From Clostridiales bacterium (GTDB lineage Bacteria > Bacillota > Clostridia > Christensenellales > Aristaeellaceae): 64,000 nucleotides of DNA. Of this stretch, positions 17,970 through 26,577 are shown in pieces. The position numbers were made by a program, and so were the translations under genes. Position 1 is the stretch's first letter; every line of letters starts with the position of its first letter. The DNA is taken from the NCBI GenBank assembly GCA_019419995.1, contig JAHZHZ010000005.1, positions 69,296 through 133,295 on the forward strand, in the 5' to 3' direction. The notes under the pieces are model-generated. The model was not told where the DNA came from, made no database searches, and was given only the letters and a program-made list of their open reading frames with translations.

Positions 17970-18950
17970 TCAGTCCATAGGATGGAAGCAAGCCACTTCA
18001 TGTTCCGAATTTACCGGACGGAGAAGGGGCGTCTGGCTGCGGCATGCCTCAGTGGCCCGAGGGCATCTGGGCGCGAAACGGCAACCCGCGCTGGGGTTGA
18101 TGGATGAACCGATTTCGCCCTGTATGGGCAGTACGATGCGATTCATCTCATAATCCGGATCAGCCACAGGTACGGCGTCCAGCAGTCCTCTGGAATAGAT
18201 GTGCATTGGATGTTCGTAAACCTCTTCAACACTGCCGATCTCCACAATTTGCCCCAGATACATCACCGCTACCCGATCCGATATGTATCGAACCACAGAG
18301 AGATCATGGGCGACCACCAGATAGGTAAGATTCATCTTTTCCCGCAGCTCGATGAGCATATTGACGATTTGTGCCTGTACCGAAACATCCAGTGCGGAAG
18401 TAGCTTCATCGCAGACGATGAATTCCGGGTGCAGGGCCAGGGCGCGGGCGATTCCCACACGCTGGCGTTGTCCGCCTGAGAATTCGTGGGGAAAGCGATT
18501 GGCGTGCTCACGGTGCAGGCCCACCTGCTCTAAAAGCCGGTAGACCTCTTCCTGCCTCTCCCTGGGTGTGCCCATGTGGGCAATGGCCATGCCTTCGGCG
18601 ATAATTTCTCCAACGGTAAAGCAGGGATTCAGGGAAGCGTAAGGGTCCTGAAAGATCATTTGCATGCGGCCGGACACATTTTCCTGCTTGCGGGTAGCCT
18701 TGGACATTTGCAGGATGTTTTTTCCGTCGAAATAGATTTCACCGCCGTCAGCCTCGTAGAGCCCCAACAGCGTGCGTCCCACCGTGGTCTTGCCGCAGCC
18801 GCTCTCACCCACCAGTCCCAGTGTCTCCCCCCTGCGGATGGAAAAAGAGACGTCATCTACGGCGTGAAGGATGCGCCTGTGGCCCAGGTCAAAATATTTT
18901 TTCAGATTGCGCACGTCTAACAGTACGTCCGCGCCCCGGTCAACAGCCAT
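17970..18950 (-). CDS. oppF: Oligopeptide ABC transporter ATP-binding protein (OppF/DppF type)
   Basis: Second ATPase of the peptide importer, 326 residues from the ATG at 18950, chosen because GGGGGAGG lies 9 bases upstream. Walker A GESGCGKTTVG, signature FSGGQRQRVGIARAL, Walker B FIVCDEATSALDVS and a cysteine-containing Opp C-terminal region (CRFAPRCPRA) are present. The latter is typical of Opp/Dpp ATPases, some of which bind a [4Fe-4S] cluster. The gene overlaps the previous ATPase by 11 bases. Confidence 0.9.
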   Translation of the reverse strand: MAVDRGADVLLDVRNLKKYFDLGHRRILHAVDDVSFSIRRGETLGLVGESGCGKTTVGRTLLGLYEADGGEIYFDGKNILQMSKATRKQENVSGRMQMIFQDPYASLNPCFTVGEIIAEGMAIAHMGTPRERQEEVYRLLEQVGLHREHANRFPHEFSGGQRQRVGIARALALHPEFIVCDEATSALDVSVQAQIVNMLIELREKMNLTYLVVAHDLSVVRYISDRVAVMYLGQIVEIGSVEEVYEHPMHIYSRGLLDAVPVADPDYEMNRIVLPIQGEIGSSINPSAGCRFAPRCPRATEACRSQTPLLRPVNSEHEVACFHPMD

Positions 18951-20001
18951 GATTTTGCGCCTCCCCCTTGCGTAGATTCTCTGGCATGGATACTTTACGG
19001 TCACAGCGCTTGTCCAGGAGCCAGCACCGCACTTGATGCGCTTCACCCACGGCGTAATTCTCCGGCATGATATTCTGACAGACCTTCATGCAGTAGGGAC
19101 AGCGCGCCGCAAATCCACACCCCTTCGGGGGTGCGAATAGATCTGGTGGGGTGCCCGGGATGCCGGTCAGACGGTGGTTCAAATTCATTTTCAGATCCGG
19201 CACTGAACCCAGCAGTCCCCAGGTGTAGGGGTGCCTGGGATGATAGAAGATGTCCCGCAGGCTGCCGCTCTCCACGATCTGACCGGCGTACATTACGGCT
19301 ACCCGATCGGCCATCCGGGCCACTACGCCCAGATTGTGGGTAATAAAGATGATCCCCATATTGCGCTCGCGCTTAATATCATTCATCAGCGCCAGAATCT
19401 GACTTTGAACCGTTACATCCAGAGCGGTAGTGGGCTCATCGGCAAAGAGAATCTGGGGCTTGCAGCTCAGGGCCATAGCGATCATGACACGCTGGCGCTG
19501 TCCGCCGCTCAGGGTGTGAGGATAGCGGTTAAAAATGGTTTCAGGATTGGGAAGGCCCACCTTGGCAAAGAGCTCAATGGCCGTTGAGCGCGCCTGGGTT
19601 AAAGTCAGCCGCTCGTGCTTGCGCATACCTTCCATCAGCTGTTTGCCCACCTTCGTGGTGGGGTTGAGAGAGGTCATGGCATCCTGAAAGATCATGGAAA
19701 AGGCCTTGCCACGGTAGGCTTGCATTTCCCGGTCGCTGAGGCGGGCGATGTCCACCTCTCTTTCACCGCTGCTGTAACGTATTTCTCCGGAACGAATCAG
19801 CGCGGGCGGTTCCGGATTCAGGCGCATGATGGTCTGCACTGTGACCGATTTTCCGCAGCCGCTTTCGCCCACGATTGCCAGTGTTTCACCCCGGTCCAGA
19901 TGAAAGTCCACACCGCGTACCGCCTGAATCTCCCCGGCGGCTGTCATGAAGGAAACACGGAGGTTTTCAACGGTCAGAAGGCGTTTTTTCAGTTCGCTCA
20001 T
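18940..20001 (-). CDS. oppD: Oligopeptide ABC transporter ATP-binding protein (OppD/DppD type)
   Basis: First ATPase of the peptide importer, 353 residues. Walker A GESGCGKSVTVQ, signature LSGGQRQRVMIAMAL, Walker B ILFADEPTTALDVTVQ, the H-loop ITHNLG and the Opp C-terminal segment GCGFAARCPYCMKVC are all visible. It overlaps the permease gene by 4 bases and the second ATPase by 11, so the importer genes are tightly coupled. Confidence 0.92.
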   Translation of the reverse strand: MSELKKRLLTVENLRVSFMTAAGEIQAVRGVDFHLDRGETLAIVGESGCGKSVTVQTIMRLNPEPPALIRSGEIRYSSGEREVDIARLSDREMQAYRGKAFSMIFQDAMTSLNPTTKVGKQLMEGMRKHERLTLTQARSTAIELFAKVGLPNPETIFNRYPHTLSGGQRQRVMIAMALSCKPQILFADEPTTALDVTVQSQILALMNDIKRERNMGIIFITHNLGVVARMADRVAVMYAGQIVESGSLRDIFYHPRHPYTWGLLGSVPDLKMNLNHRLTGIPGTPPDLFAPPKGCGFAARCPYCMKVCQNIMPENYAVGEAHQVRCWLLDKRCDRKVSMPENLRKGEAQNHGC

Positions 20002-20993
20002 GGGCGTACCTCCTTGCCAGTGCGCAACCTGCGCTTCAATTTCCGCAGCCTGCGCGCATTGTATTCCTCATCCCGGAGCTTGGGATCCAGCGCATCTCTG
20101 AGGCGGTTGCCCAGCATAAAGAGAGCGAAGATCAACAGCGTGATGACCAGAGAGGGATAGAGGAAGAGATAGAATTTTGAGGGAATCAGAAAAAAGCTCA
20201 CGCTCTCGCTGGAGAGTTGCCCCAGAGAAATGCTTGGGGGCGTCACGCCGAGGCCGATATAGGCCATGCCTGCTTCCATGAAGATTGCCGCAGGAATGGC
20301 ACTGGAGATTCCCACCACCAGATTACCCAGAATGTTGGGCAAAATGTGGCGGAAAATAATGCGCGCGGCAGATGCGCCCTGAGCCCTGGCAGCCAGAGTA
20401 AACTCCCGGTTTTTAAATTGCAGGATTCGGCCCCGGAAGCTGCGGGCAGATCCCATCCATCCGGAAATGGCCATGGCGATCACCAGGGATTTTACGTTTC
20501 CGCCCATCACCATCAGAATCAGGATCATATAAATCATGGAGGGGATACAGAGCATCACGTCGCAAATGCGCATAATGATCATGTCCACCCAGCCGCCGCA
20601 CCAGCCGGAGACAGCGCCCATAACCGTTCCCACCACAAAGGGTGCCAGGGCGCCCAACAAGCCGATCAGTAGGGAAGAGCGAGCGCCCATCCATACCCGT
20701 GTCCACATGTCGCGTCCGGAGCTGTCCGTGCCGAAGAGGTGTTCCTGGTTGGGAGAAATATTGCGTCCCATTAGATCGGTAACGTCATATTCATAAGGTG
20801 AAACCATGGGCGCGATGACGGCAAAGGCAATGATGATCAGCAAAATCGCCGAGCAGACCAGCGCGACCCTGTTGTGCAACAGCCGTTTCCAGACCTCCGG
20901 CCAGTACCTGGTGGAGGGGCGCACGATCTGCTCCACGTCCCGTTCGGATTCGCCCACCGGCGTAAAATCCAATTCCTGTTGGGATGCTTGCAT
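19998..20993 (-). CDS. oppC: Oligopeptide ABC transporter permease (OppC/DppC type)
   Basis: Membrane permease of about 331 residues with an N-terminal cytoplasmic tail, six hydrophobic segments and the coupling-helix EAA-like region (AARAQGASAARIIFRHILPN). The periplasmic loop FGTDSSGRDMWTRV is characteristic of OppC/DppC. The ATG at 20993 has GAGGAG 9 bases upstream. An ATG at 21014, overlapping the upstream stop as ATGA, would add seven residues through translational coupling and is an alternative. Confidence 0.9.
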   Translation of the reverse strand: MQASQQELDFTPVGESERDVEQIVRPSTRYWPEVWKRLLHNRVALVCSAILLIIIAFAVIAPMVSPYEYDVTDLMGRNISPNQEHLFGTDSSGRDMWTRVWMGARSSLLIGLLGALAPFVVGTVMGAVSGWCGGWVDMIIMRICDVMLCIPSMIYMILILMVMGGNVKSLVIAMAISGWMGSARSFRGRILQFKNREFTLAARAQGASAARIIFRHILPNILGNLVVGISSAIPAAIFMEAGMAYIGLGVTPPSISLGQLSSESVSFFLIPSKFYLFLYPSLVITLLIFALFMLGNRLRDALDPKLRDEEYNARRLRKLKRRLRTGKEVRP

Positions 20994-21010
20994 GTTCAGG
21001 CTCTCCTCTC

Positions 21011-21928
21011 TCATTGAATTTTGACTCGGGGATCGATAACGACATACAGAATATCCACAATGAAATTTGCCGCTACGACGACGACGGCCTGAAAGACCAC
21101 CAGACCCAGGGTCATAGTGTAGTCCAGCTCATTGATGGAGGTTACAAAGTATTTGCCAAGTCCCGGCACAGAGAAAATTTTTTCAATCACATAGGAACCC
21201 ATCAACAGGCCGGCAATTTCCATGCCAAGATTGGTAATCATCGGCAAAATAGCGTTTCTAACTTGGTGAAAGAGTATAATTCGCCCGTTGGACAGGCCCT
21301 TGGCCTTGGCTGTGCGCAAATAATCCTGCTGCCCTACCTCCAGCATCAGGGTTCGCATGGAGCGGCAATGGCTGACCATCATCCCCAGCGCCAGACAGAG
21401 TGTGGGAAGAATGGTATATTTCCATGAACTCCAGCCGCCTGCAGGGAGCCATTTGAATTTGACGGTGAAGATCAGCTGAAGAATGGCTGCCAACACATAG
21501 GAGGGGATTGCCGTGGTAACGATGGCGGCAAGTTGTGTGGCCCCGTCCAGAGCGCCTCCCCGGCGATAAGCGGAGAGAATGCCCAGCAGTATTCCGGTGG
21601 GAATGCCCAGAATCATGGCCTGAACTGCCAGCTGTGCCGTTACGGGGAAATACTGTACAATGACATCGTTGACGGAACGCCCAGCATGGGCCAGAGAATA
21701 TCCGAAGTCCAGTTGCAGAAGGTTCTTCAGAAAGCGCAAATACTGTTCCAGCAGTGGGTCGTTCAGACCGTAGTAAGCCATCATGTTTTCCGCATTGGTC
21801 ATGTTCAAGGGGTTGGCCAGGATAAAGGGGTTGCCCGGCAAAAGGCGCAAAAGGAAAAAACAGATGGTGGCTATCGCCCACACAGTGAGTATGGATATGC
21901 CCAGACGGCGGAGAATGTACTTGGTCAT
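21011..21928 (-). CDS. oppB: Oligopeptide ABC transporter permease (OppB/DppB type)
   Basis: Membrane permease, 305 residues. The N-terminus MTKYILRRLG, the conserved LLPGNPF, YGLNDPLLEQY and the EAA-type loop RTAKAKGLSNGRIILFHQVRNA are standard for OppB/DppB. It follows the binding-protein gene after a 117-base spacer that holds a strong stem-loop, and precedes oppC. Confidence 0.92.
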   Translation of the reverse strand: MTKYILRRLGISILTVWAIATICFFLLRLLPGNPFILANPLNMTNAENMMAYYGLNDPLLEQYLRFLKNLLQLDFGYSLAHAGRSVNDVIVQYFPVTAQLAVQAMILGIPTGILLGILSAYRRGGALDGATQLAAIVTTAIPSYVLAAILQLIFTVKFKWLPAGGWSSWKYTILPTLCLALGMMVSHCRSMRTLMLEVGQQDYLRTAKAKGLSNGRIILFHQVRNAILPMITNLGMEIAGLLMGSYVIEKIFSVPGLGKYFVTSINELDYTMTLGLVVFQAVVVVAANFIVDILYVVIDPRVKIQ

Positions 21929-21948
21929 GGCGCTTCCCTTCCTATGAA

Positions 21949-21991
21949 GGAAGCAGGAAGTTATGGTGCCTTCCGGCGTCTTCCTGCTTCC
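21949..21991 (-). promoter_or_regulatory. Intercistronic stem-loop between the peptide-binding-protein gene and oppB
   Basis: GGAAGCAGGAAG (21949-21960) and CTTCCTGCTTCC (21980-21991) are perfect 12-base complements with a 19-base loop. A weaker second hairpin (CTGCGT/ACGCAG) lies closer to the upstream stop codon. No long T-run follows on the minus strand, so it is an mRNA stabiliser or partial terminator. Confidence 0.65.
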
Positions 21992-22045
21992 ATCTTCTTT
22001 TACTGTTTGCGCCGACGCTGCGTGTCGCAGTCGACGCAGAAAATC

Positions 22046-23716
22046 TTATTTGCCTTCCAGACTCAGACCGGAAACATCATAGCCGCCGGCTTCATAGGGG
22101 CTGATGAATCCCTGTACGTAGGGTTTGAGCGCCTGGTAACCCATACCCTCCATCAACGGGAAGTAAACCATGTCGCTGTAGAGAATCTGTTCGGCTTGAG
22201 CTATGCCTGCAAACCGGGCGGCGTCGTCGAATTCAGCGTGCAGCTTGGTCACTAGCTCGTCGTATTCGCTATTGGCATGCATGGAAGTCATCTCCGCCGG
22301 CGCACCGGAAGCCTGGAATCCGGCAGGATCGGAAACGCCGCCGGCAGTCGTCCAGTAATCCAACTGCTCCAGAGGATTGTCCGGATCAATGGTGAGCTGC
22401 TGCAGATAAATGTCAAAGTCCATGAAGACCATGCTCATGATGGCGGATTGAATGGGCTTGAGAGTGATGCTGATGTTGGTCAGTCCCAACTCGCTCTTCC
22501 AAAGGGAAGTGATGATTTCCACCATCAGGCTCTGCTTGTCGTTTTCAAAAGTCAGGAAGGAGATCTGGGGGAGCTCAGAAACGTCACTGTAGCCCAATTC
22601 CTCCAGAGCGGCGGCCAGATAGTTCTTTGCGGCTTCGATGTCGCCCGTCAGGGGAATTACCGTTTCCAGGGGGTATTCCTCCACATAGGAAGTTTCACCA
22701 GTGCCTGCCATTCGAGAGGGAACGTAGCGGTTTGTGGGAGTTCCGCTGTCTTCCAGCGCAGCCACAATTGCCTCTCGATCCAGTGCTGCAGCCAGCGCGT
22801 AACGGAAGTTTTTGTTCTTCATAAGGGCAGTCACTTCCTCGCCGCGGGAAACGAAGCCGTCCCCCTCGGTGTAGGTGAAGCCGGTGGTGTTAAATTCCAG
22901 GCCGTAGAGGTTGCCTGAGGAATACGAACTGATCTCATTGGGATCCAGCAGTTCGCGCAATTCAGAATTGACGGATAAGAGGGCGTCCACCTCTCCACTG
23001 GCATAGAGGGAATAGGTGGTAGAAGTATCCGTGGATACCACCAGACGCAGCTCTTCCACGGGGAAGGAGGTTTCGGCGTTGATGTAGCTTTCGTTCTTGA
23101 CAAAGGTCATGGAATCGCCGACAATCCACTCGGTGAGCTCATAGGGGCCGGAATATTGCAGATCTGCGGGGGTCCCGCCCAGGGCATCCCCTTTAGATTC
23201 GGCGAAGGCCTGATTGAGCGGATATACTTGAAGCTCGGGATCAAAGGCCACATCGGGTGCCTCCAGCTGAATCACCAGCGTCTTTTCATCCGGAGCGTAG
23301 ATGCCTGCACATTCTCCACCGGCCATGGCTTCATCTGCGCCCAATACTTTATAGCCGGTCATGCTTAACCACGCGGATTTGGTGAGATAGTACACAAAAT
23401 CTGCGGCAGTAATGGGTGTGCCGTCGGAATAGCTGGCCTCCTTGAGCGTGTAGGTGAAGGTGCAGTTGTCTTCCGAAATGGTCAGATTTTCGCACAACTC
23501 GGGAACCATTTCTCCGTTAACGGAGCGGTACAGAGTGGCGCTGGTCAGATAAAACACATATTCATCCAGGTTGGATTGAGACTGGAGAAGGTTGAGGGTG
23601 TTGGGCTCCGTGCTGATAAAGGAGAAGGATTCTCCCTCTGCAAGCGCTATGCAGGATGCGCTCAGAAGCATACAGAGAACCAGAAGAAGGCTAATGAATG
23701 GACGAATCGCTTTCAT
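22046..23716 (-). CDS. oppA: Peptide ABC transporter substrate-binding protein (SBP_bac_5 family)
   Basis: Extracytoplasmic peptide receptor, 556 residues, the usual size of OppA/DppA. The signal peptide MKAIRPFISLLLVL leads to a likely cut at ALA|E. A cysteine in LSASC is not in a canonical lipobox. The family landmark YSDGTPITAADFVYYL lies about residues 95-110, and a central LAAALDREAIV is also typical. It is the first gene of the peptide operon, 55 bases from a perfect consensus promoter, with AAAGGAG upstream. Confidence 0.9.
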   Translation of the reverse strand: MKAIRPFISLLLVLCMLLSASCIALAEGESFSFISTEPNTLNLLQSQSNLDEYVFYLTSATLYRSVNGEMVPELCENLTISEDNCTFTYTLKEASYSDGTPITAADFVYYLTKSAWLSMTGYKVLGADEAMAGGECAGIYAPDEKTLVIQLEAPDVAFDPELQVYPLNQAFAESKGDALGGTPADLQYSGPYELTEWIVGDSMTFVKNESYINAETSFPVEELRLVVSTDTSTTYSLYASGEVDALLSVNSELRELLDPNEISSYSSGNLYGLEFNTTGFTYTEGDGFVSRGEEVTALMKNKNFRYALAAALDREAIVAALEDSGTPTNRYVPSRMAGTGETSYVEEYPLETVIPLTGDIEAAKNYLAAALEELGYSDVSELPQISFLTFENDKQSLMVEIITSLWKSELGLTNISITLKPIQSAIMSMVFMDFDIYLQQLTIDPDNPLEQLDYWTTAGGVSDPAGFQASGAPAEMTSMHANSEYDELVTKLHAEFDDAARFAGIAQAEQILYSDMVYFPLMEGMGYQALKPYVQGFISPYEAGGYDVSGLSLEGK

Positions 23717-23742
23717 GGTATCGTTCTACTCCTTTTCCGCTT

Positions 23743-23756
23743 AATGTAGACACATT
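23743..23756 (-). promoter_or_regulatory. Candidate operator palindrome downstream of the peptide-operon start site
   Basis: AATGT-AGAC-ACATT is a perfect 5-base inverted repeat with a 4-base spacer, about +9 to +22 from the predicted transcription start. Size and position suit a GntR-type repressor such as the regulator-peptidase fusion encoded in the operon. That assignment is inferred. Confidence 0.4.
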
Positions 23757-23771
23757 GAACATCTCAGTTGA

Positions 23772-23800
23772 ATTATACTACTCATTACTGAACATGTCAA
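23772..23800 (-). promoter_or_regulatory. Perfect consensus sigma-A promoter for the peptide operon
   Basis: On the minus strand TTGACA (23795-23800) and TATAAT (23772-23777) are separated by exactly 17 bases. It is followed by the ribosome binding site and ATG of the peptide-binding protein. Such a strong promoter normally needs a repressor. Confidence 0.88.
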
Positions 23801-23841
23801 TAAAACAATTTACATAAGTATGGCGTCAATTGCGCATTTCT

Positions 23842-23872
23842 ATATGGGGCAATTTGTAGGATTGCCCCATAT
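23842..23872. promoter_or_regulatory. Perfect 12-base inverted repeat in the divergent promoter region
   Basis: ATATGGGGCAAT (23842-23853) and ATTGCCCCATAT (23861-23872) flank a 7-base spacer. It lies about 40 bases upstream of the minus promoter -35 and about 50 bases upstream of the plus promoter -35, with no T-tract on either side. This suggests a protein-binding site between two divergent operons rather than a terminator. Confidence 0.55.
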
Positions 23873-23924
23873 GTCGCTACACGTGATCGTTTTTCAAAGA
23901 TACTGGCGCCAATCTTTTTGACTC

Positions 23925-23952
23925 TGGACAAACGGGAATTATACGGTATAAT
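23925..23952 (+). promoter_or_regulatory. Sigma-A promoter for the phosphohexomutase gene
   Basis: TGGACA (23925-23930), a 16-base spacer and TATAAT (23947-23952). The predicted start near 23959 leaves an A/T-rich leader of about 118 bases before the ATG at 24078. Confidence 0.65.
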
Positions 23953-24077
23953 TAGAAATGATCTATAAACTGGCGAAACAAAAAATATAAATTATAAGTA
24001 ATGTTGCGGTTGGTGTTTCAGTCCAGGTTGTTGATTATGAAAATTATAAAAAATATAGAAAAAGAAAGGAGACAATC

Positions 24078-25493
24078 ATGATACGCTTCGGAACGGGAGG
24101 ATGGCGGGCCGTGATTGCCGATGAATTCACCCGGGAAAATATTCGCCTTTTGACAGCGGGTCTTTGTGCGCTGATGGAAGAAGAGGGGCTCCATGGCAGT
24201 GAAATTTGTGTTGGTTATGACCGCCGCTTTCTTTCCAAAGAGTCTGCCCATTGGGCGGCGGAGGTATTGGTGGGGTATGGCTATCGACCTTTAATGATCA
24301 ATCGATCTTCCCCGACGCCGCTGATTATGTTTACAGTGAAAAACCGGGGACTGAGCTACGGGATGGCGATTACGGCCAGCCACAATCCAGCAATTTATAA
24401 TGGAATCAAACTATTTACGGCTGGAGGAAGGGATGCAGATCAGACGGTTACCGGCCATGTGGAGGAAAAGATTGCCGGCATCAAATCAGAAGATGTTCGC
24501 AGTGTAGATTATGACACTGCGCTGGCATCAGGTTGGATTCGGGAAGAAAACCCGGCTAACGCCTATATTGATAGCATCCTCGCTTCCGTGGATGTGGAAG
24601 CCATCAAGCGCGCTCAACTGCGCGTTGCCCTCGATCCCATGTACGGGGTGAGCGAAAATTGCCTCAGTACCATATTGTTGACCTGTCGTTGCGATTTGGA
24701 GGTCATTCACGGCCACCACGATACGCTCTTTGGGGGACGTTTGCCTGCGCCTAGCGAGGACAGCATGGGACCACTCAGTGCGGTGGTTCTGGATCGGCAC
24801 CGCTGTGACTTGGGCATTGCCACCGACGGCGACGCTGATCGTCTGGGTGTGGTAGATGATTTGGGCGCCTATGTGGATCCTAATAAATTGCTGGTACTGA
24901 TGTATTACTATCTGGTAAAGTACAGGGGGTGGGTGGGTCCCTGCGTTCGGAACAATTCTACAACCCATTTGCTGGATCGTGTGGCGGCTGATGTGGGACA
25001 GAAGTGCTATGAAGTGCCTGTTGGTTTTAAGCATATTTCTGCTAAGATGGCAGAAACCGACGCCATCATTGGCGGGGAGTCTTCCGGTGGCATGGCTGTA
25101 AAAGGGCACATTCCTGGCAAGGATGGCATTTATGCTGCTGCGCTGCTGGTGGAAATGATTGCTGTGACAGGGAAACCTCTTTCCAAAATTTATGAGGAAA
25201 TTGTGAAACGCTATGGGGAACTGTTCTATACTCAGAGAGATTTCAAAATGACGCCCGCACGCAAGGAAGAACTGCAAAAATTGCTTTCCGGCCCTGAAGC
25301 ACTGCCGGATTTCGGACACAAAGTGGCGCGAGTGAACATGGAAGATGGCTTTAAGGTGTACTTTGAGGATGGAAGCTGGATTATCTGCCGTTTTTCCGGC
25401 ACGGAACCACTGCTGCGCATGGCGGCAGAAGCCGAAGACAGGCAAATGGCTCTGAACGATCTGGAAGCGTGGCAAAAAAAGCTTGAATTATAA
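24078..25493 (+). CDS. Phosphoglucomutase/phosphomannomutase family protein
   Basis: Hexose-phosphate mutase of the alpha-D-phosphohexomutase superfamily, 471 residues. All four active-site loops are visible: the phosphoserine loop TASHNPAIYNG (about residues 94-104), the metal loop DGDADRLG, the sugar-binding loop GGESSGG and the phosphate-binding loop CRFSGTEP. AAAGGAG lies 8 bases before the ATG. Substrate preference (glucose-, mannose- or glucosamine-phosphate) cannot be told apart by motif. With nagB downstream it could link glucosamine-6-phosphate or glucose-1-phosphate to glycolysis. Confidence 0.88.
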   Translation: MIRFGTGGWRAVIADEFTRENIRLLTAGLCALMEEEGLHGSEICVGYDRRFLSKESAHWAAEVLVGYGYRPLMINRSSPTPLIMFTVKNRGLSYGMAITASHNPAIYNGIKLFTAGGRDADQTVTGHVEEKIAGIKSEDVRSVDYDTALASGWIREENPANAYIDSILASVDVEAIKRAQLRVALDPMYGVSENCLSTILLTCRCDLEVIHGHHDTLFGGRLPAPSEDSMGPLSAVVLDRHRCDLGIATDGDADRLGVVDDLGAYVDPNKLLVLMYYYLVKYRGWVGPCVRNNSTTHLLDRVAADVGQKCYEVPVGFKHISAKMAETDAIIGGESSGGMAVKGHIPGKDGIYAAALLVEMIAVTGKPLSKIYEEIVKRYGELFYTQRDFKMTPARKEELQKLLSGPEALPDFGHKVARVNMEDGFKVYFEDGSWIICRFSGTEPLLRMAAEAEDRQMALNDLEAWQKKLEL

Positions 25494-25811
25494 GTCGTTT
25501 AATAAAGGTTCGAATGTGTGAGGTAAAAGTGCTTGATCTAGATTGGAAGGGTGAAACCGCATTCAGAGGGATGAGGTTGCAGAGCGGGTAGAAAAGGAGA
25601 GGCCGTTGAAGTAAATTTATTTTCATAACCCGTTTAAAGAGAGGAGGAATAGGGAAAGCTCTGTAGCCAGTGGGTTGTACACTCAAATTCGGGAGATCTT
25701 GACTGACTTTTGCGATTTCGGGGAGGATCATTAAGGTTTACGAGAACTGGTAGATTTTAATGAAACTGTTTTTGGAGAACGAGAGTTAAATTACTATAAG
25801 GGGAGAATACA
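25494..25811 (+). other. 318-base intergenic region without a recognisable gene
   Basis: No coding frame of note. The region holds three Shine-Dalgarno-like purine runs (near 25595, 25642 and 25720) not followed by open frames. A stretch at 25548-25561 resembles the T-box core but lacks the rest of that element. A weak TTGACT near 25698 has no good -10. It may be a decayed gene or a long leader for nagB. Confidence 0.4.
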
Positions 25812-26537
25812 ATGCAGATCCATGTCTATAAGAGCCCGGAATTAGCCGCCGAAGCGGCCGCAACGCTGATTGCATCCGAAATCATATCCAAGCCGGACGC
25901 TGTGATTGGGCTGCCTACGGGCTCGACGCCCGTGGAGACCTATCGGGAATTGATTCGCATGAATCGAGAAGGCGTGCTGGACTTTTCCCAGGTAACCACA
26001 TTTAATCTGGATGAATATGTGGGCCTGTCCGCTGACCATCCCCAAAGTTACCGCCGGTTCATGGATGAAAATCTCTTTGATCACATAAATATCCCCAGAG
26101 AAAATACCCACGTGCCCTGTGGAATCGGGGATATAGAAGCCAATGCCCGGGAATACGAGGCGGCTATAGTTGCAGCAGGGGGCATCGACTTGCAATTTAT
26201 GGGCATTGGCCGAAACGGTCATATCGGTTTTAATGAACCTTCAGATGCCTATTCTGATTGTACCGGAGTAATTGAATTGACGCAGTCTACCATCGAAGCC
26301 AATAAACGCTTTTTCCCTTCGGTAGACGATGTGCCGCGTCGGGCAATTTCCATGGGCGTAGGCACCATTATGCGTGCGCGCAAAACGCTACTCATCGCTA
26401 CGGGCAGCAGTAAGGCTGAGACCATTCAAGCGCTGGTAAACGGTCCAATTTCGCCGTACTTGCCGGCTTCGATACTCCGTCTCCATGCCAATGCGGTGGT
26501 TATTCTGGATTCGGCTGCGGCGGCACTGTTGAACTAA
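25812..26537 (+). CDS. nagB: Glucosamine-6-phosphate deaminase
   Basis: Converts glucosamine-6-phosphate to fructose-6-phosphate and ammonia in the cytosol. At 241 residues it has the usual length for the monomeric Gram-positive form. GLPTGSTP (phosphate loop, residues 34-41), NLDEYVGL (general base Asp) and GIGRNGHIGFNEP (His and Glu of the ring-opening triad; Asn at the first position, as in Bacillus NagB) are intact. AAGGGGAG precedes the ATG. It faces a ROK regulator across a shared terminator. It serves as the reference against which the two divergent NagB-like proteins in this window can be judged. Confidence 0.93.
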   Translation: MQIHVYKSPELAAEAAATLIASEIISKPDAVIGLPTGSTPVETYRELIRMNREGVLDFSQVTTFNLDEYVGLSADHPQSYRRFMDENLFDHINIPRENTHVPCGIGDIEANAREYEAAIVAAGGIDLQFMGIGRNGHIGFNEPSDAYSDCTGVIELTQSTIEANKRFFPSVDDVPRRAISMGVGTIMRARKTLLIATGSSKAETIQALVNGPISPYLPASILRLHANAVVILDSAAAALLN

Positions 26538-26540
26538 TGC

Positions 26541-26577
26541 AAAGCGGCGGTGGGAACAATTCCCACCGCCGCTTTCA
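26541..26577. terminator. Bidirectional terminator between nagB and the convergent ROK gene
   Basis: AAAGCGGCGGTGGGAA (26541-26556) and its exact complement (26560-26575) around a 3-base loop. A/T at both ends of the stem lets it act in both directions. Confidence 0.85.

Noticed and set aside
23842..23872. Intergenic inverted repeat considered as a terminator.
   Set aside because: Neither strand has a T-tract after the stem and the flanking genes are divergent, so nothing needs terminating there.
25548..25561. AGGGTGAAACCGCA resembles the T-box antiterminator core AGGGTGG-N-ACCGCG at 12 of 14 positions.
   Set aside because: Only about 55 bases separate it from the upstream stop codon, so no specifier stem I fits, and no terminator/antiterminator pair or amino-acid gene follows. 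A 12/14 match is expected by chance at roughly this window size.
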